This document shows, one piece after another, positions 7,217-8,438 of a stretch of 8,438 bases of DNA. Positions within the stretch are counted from its first letter, which is position 1. The number at the start of each line of letters is the position of its first letter. This DNA is from an uncultured Lachnospiraceae bacterium. Lineage in GTDB: Bacteria; Bacillota; Clostridia; Lachnospirales; Lachnospiraceae. A program made the position numbers and the translations under genes. The DNA lies in contig CANQYH010000129.1 in assembly GCA_947628025.1 (NCBI GenBank), forward strand, positions 1-8,438. Direction: 5' to 3'. The notes below the pieces were generated by a model, which saw nothing but the letters and a program-made list of their open reading frames with translations, made no database searches and had not been told where the DNA came from.

Positions 7217-7357
7217 CGCGGGCCAATGCGCCGGCAAGATCGGACGTTACGCTGGTGTTCGCGGATGCGGTGAAAGTCCGCGGGCGGTGGGGCCAATGCG
7301 CCGGCAAGATTGGGCACTATGTTCGGGTTCGCGGATGCGGTGAAAGCCCGTGGGCGG
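7187..7357 (+). repeat. ~70-bp tandem repeat starting within the 3' end of nrdD, about 2.4 copies
   Basis: Units start at 7187, 7258 and 7328 (71 and 70 bp apart). Unit 1 begins in nrdD at the codons for FADAMKVRG and runs through the stop; unit 2 and the partial unit 3 repeat it as FADAVKVRG and FADAVKARG when read in their own frames. Units 1 and 2 share GGCCAATGCGCCGGCAAGAT exactly (7221-7240 and 7291-7310) and 25 of their first 27 bases. In units 1 and 2, CGCGGA and TCCGCG form a 6-bp inverted repeat with an 11-bp loop (7189-7211 and 7260-7282). Unit 1's upstream nrdD sequence is not duplicated. This looks like tandem duplication of the gene's tail plus flanking DNA. Confidence 0.85.
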
Positions 7358-7639
7358 AAAGACGAAGAACCGGATGAGAGTTCCGTCAGCCGTACGGGAC
7401 CCGGAGAGGAAAGTCTGCGGGCGGCGTGCGGAGAGCATGGATCCGGAAGCTTGGACTTTGGAGGAGACCGGGACGGACCGGTTGGGAGCTGCGGCGCCTG
7501 GCCGGACGGGGCCGGATCATGGATTTTACGAAAGATAAGGGGCGCTGCCTGCGGACGGATGTTTTGCGCGGGCGGCGCTTCTGTGGCTTTGGGGGAGACC
7601 GGCCGCGGGGATCGAAAGCGGAAAACGTGCGGCCGGGAG
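7358..7639. other. Gene-free, degenerate repeat-derived DNA
   Basis: I see no credible gene. The GC-rich sequence contains echoes of the neighbouring repeats: GAAAGTCTGCGGGCGG (7409-7424) resembles GAAAGTCCGCGGGCGG of the tandem units and lies 67 bp after the preceding GAAAG. CTTTGGAGGAGACCGG (7456-7471) and CTTTGGGGGAGACCGG (7587-7602) match at 15 of 16 positions. Open frames exist on both strands but have Arg/Gly/Pro-rich, repeat-like translations with no recognisable domain. No terminator hairpin with a T-run is visible for nrdD. Confidence 0.55.
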
Positions 7640-8051
7640 GAAAGACTGCCCGTGCGTGGGGACCGGACTGCCGGCGCATGGGGGACTGCAGGCGGAGGAC
7701 AGATCCATCGTCTGCGAAAAACTCTGCATGAAAGACCGTCCGGTGCGTGAGAGTAGCGGACCCGGCGGAAGCCGCGAACTGCCGGGGCTATGGAGGAAAG
7801 ACTGACCGGCGTGTGAGGACTGCAGGTGGAATCTGGTGCCAAGTCAAAGGGACGAATCGTCATGCAAGACCGCCCGGTGCGTGAGGACCGGACTGCAGGC
7901 GCATGGGGGACTGCAGGCGGAGGACTGCTTCATCGTCTGCGAAAAACTCTGCATGCAAGACTGCCCGGAGCATGAGGGCGGCAGGCCCGGAAGAAGTCGC
8001 GAACTGCCGGGGCTTTGGATGAAAGACCGCCCGGAGCGTGGGGGCTGCAGG
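7640..8051. repeat. ~188-bp direct duplication built from six copies of a short element
   Basis: Copy A (7640-7826) and copy B (7864-8051) match at about 84% by eye, offset 224-225 bp, including a 25-bp identical stretch at 7706-7730 and 7931-7955. Within them, variants of GAAAGACCGCCCGGTGCGTG begin at 7640, 7730, 7796, 7864, 7955 and 8021, giving spacings of 90, 66, 68, 91 and 66 bp; a PstI-type CTGCAG recurs at 7686, 7820, 7893, 7911 and 8045. The array is therefore higher-order: short units, then duplication of a block of three. Reading frames do not survive: copy A has an in-frame TGA on the + strand where copy B is open, and on the - strand copy B has TGA (7930-7932) where copy A encodes Trp. 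This argues for non-coding DNA. I know of no named element matching it. Confidence 0.85.
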
Positions 8052-8073
8052 GGCCGGACGGCAGGCGGTTTTT

Positions 8074-8153
8074 CTGCGGCATCACAGACTGCGGCGGCCG
8101 CAGAGAAAACGGCACGGGACGAAAAGATACAGGGAACAAAGATACAGGGGACA
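8074..8153. repeat. Short palindrome and 15-bp tandem repeat before the helicase gene
   Basis: CTGCGGCGGCCGCAG at 8089-8103 is a palindrome with 7-bp arms around one base, and CTGCGGC also occurs at 8074-8080. Then AAGATACAGGGAACA (8124-8138) is repeated as AAGATACAGGGGACA (8139-8153), a 15-bp tandem pair with one difference. The last copy leads directly into the helicase ribosome binding site, which shares its final A. No T-run follows the palindrome, so it is not a clear terminator. Confidence 0.7.
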
Positions 8154-8169
8154 GGAGGAAGAGAGTTTG
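8153..8169 (+). promoter_or_regulatory. Ribosome binding site and TTG start of the helicase gene
   Basis: AGGAGG at 8153-8158 precedes TTG at 8167 by 8 nt, ideal spacing. The TTG frame enters directly into a superfamily 1 helicase N-terminus (PEFHPSQKEAI), whereas the in-frame ATGs at 8221 and 8224 would delete the conserved Q motif. The TTG start is therefore preferred. Confidence 0.8.
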
Positions 8170-8438
8170 CCGGAGTTTCATCCGTCTCAAAAAGAGGCGA
8201 TTGAGCATGACAAAGGGCCGATGATGGTCCTGGCGGGGCCCGGATCAGGGAAGACCACGGTGATTACCCATCGGGTGAAGCACCTGATCCGGGAGCTGGG
8301 CGTGGACCCGTCCCATATACTGGTGATCACGTTTACCAGGGCGGCGGCCCGGGAGATGCAGGAACGGTTTGAGCGGCTGATGGAGGAGGAGGGCGGAGCG
8401 GCCGGGAGCGGATCCAGGGTCAGTTTCGGGACGTTCCA
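8167..8438 (+). CDS. UvrD/PcrA-like superfamily 1 DNA helicase, N-terminus (3' partial)
   Basis: The first 90 codons of an ATP-dependent 3'-5' DNA helicase of the UvrD/Rep/PcrA family, which acts in repair, replication restart or removal of proteins from DNA. Visible motifs are the Q motif region FHPSQKEAI (4-12), Walker A GPGSGKTT (24-31) and motif Ia ILVITFTRAAAREM, in the order expected for the family. The rest, including the Walker B and other helicase motifs, lies beyond the window, so UvrD, PcrA and other family members cannot be told apart; similar Lachnospiraceae proteins are usually annotated only as ATP-dependent helicase. It begins at TTG with a strong ribosome binding site directly after the repeat-rich interval. 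No convincing promoter is visible just upstream. Confidence 0.9.
   Translation, partial: MPEFHPSQKEAIEHDKGPMMVLAGPGSGKTTVITHRVKHLIRELGVDPSHILVITFTRAAAREMQERFERLMEEEGGAAGSGSRVSFGTF

Noticed and set aside
7310..7750. A 146-codon + strand open frame starting with MGTMFGFADAVKARG, reminiscent of the NrdD tail
   Set aside because: The resemblance comes from the third tandem unit. The remainder is low-complexity Gly/Arg-rich sequence without a family match, and no good ribosome binding site precedes it.
6991..7863. A 290-codon open frame on the - strand, with a second one at 7930-8208 in the same frame
   Set aside because: Part lies antisense to nrdD; the rest is a Pro/Arg/Ser/His-rich translation of the DNA repeats, broken by TGA at 7930-7932 where the other repeat copy has Trp. 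No domain or ribosome binding site supports it.
7640..8051. CRISPR array
   Set aside because: Repeats are diverged, spacings alternate 66-68 and 90-91 bp, the intervening DNA is itself repeated, and no cas gene is present.
7836..8204. A 122-codon + strand open frame just before the helicase gene
   Set aside because: It crosses repeat copy B; the same frame in copy A is stopped, and it overlaps the well-supported helicase start in another frame.

Overview
The window reads as a GC-rich genome of an obligately anaerobic member of the Bacillota, most likely class Clostridia and probably Lachnospiraceae. The support is a class III (oxygen-sensitive, glycyl-radical) ribonucleotide reductase, strong AGGAGG-type ribosome binding sites, and protein sequences that resemble Lachnospiraceae families. 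The assignment comes from remembered protein similarity, not from a database search. Every gene I can support is on the + strand.

Layout. (1) 1-1586: the 3' part of a Cu(+)-exporting P1B-type ATPase (CopA) with a CopZ-like metal-binding domain fused at its C-terminus. A strong internal ribosome binding site and in-frame ATG suggest that this domain may also be made as a free chaperone. (2) 1712-4321: three closely spaced genes, a dUTPase (dut), a TPR lipoprotein, and the ribosome-associated GTPase HflX, which starts at a TTG. (3) 4322-4780: an intergenic control region. It holds a 65-bp-offset direct repeat, two NrdR-box-like sites forming a 12-bp perfect inverted repeat, an extended -10 promoter overlapping the second box, and a GC hairpin in the probable leader. 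(4) 4781-7216: nrdD, class III ribonucleoside-triphosphate reductase. It has an N-terminal ATP-cone and an unusual C-terminal thioredoxin/glutaredoxin-like domain (CPNC) beyond the glycyl-radical site. (5) 7187-8166: about 950 bp without a credible gene, packed with degenerate repeats. A ~70-bp tandem repeat begins inside the last codons of nrdD, and further on a ~188-bp duplication contains six copies of a ~20-30-bp element at 66-68 and 90-91 bp spacing. nrdG, the activase gene usually next to nrdD, is not present. (6) 8167-8438: the start of a UvrD/PcrA-like superfamily 1 helicase, cut by the window edge.

Functionally, dut (dUTP removal and dUMP supply) and nrdD (anaerobic dNTP supply) are both nucleotide-metabolism genes but appear to be in separate transcription units. 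nrdD appears to be under NrdR control. No phage, transposase, CRISPR array, tRNA or rRNA was seen. The least ordinary parts are the redoxin-fused NrdD, the copA internal start, and the repeat-filled interval after nrdD.
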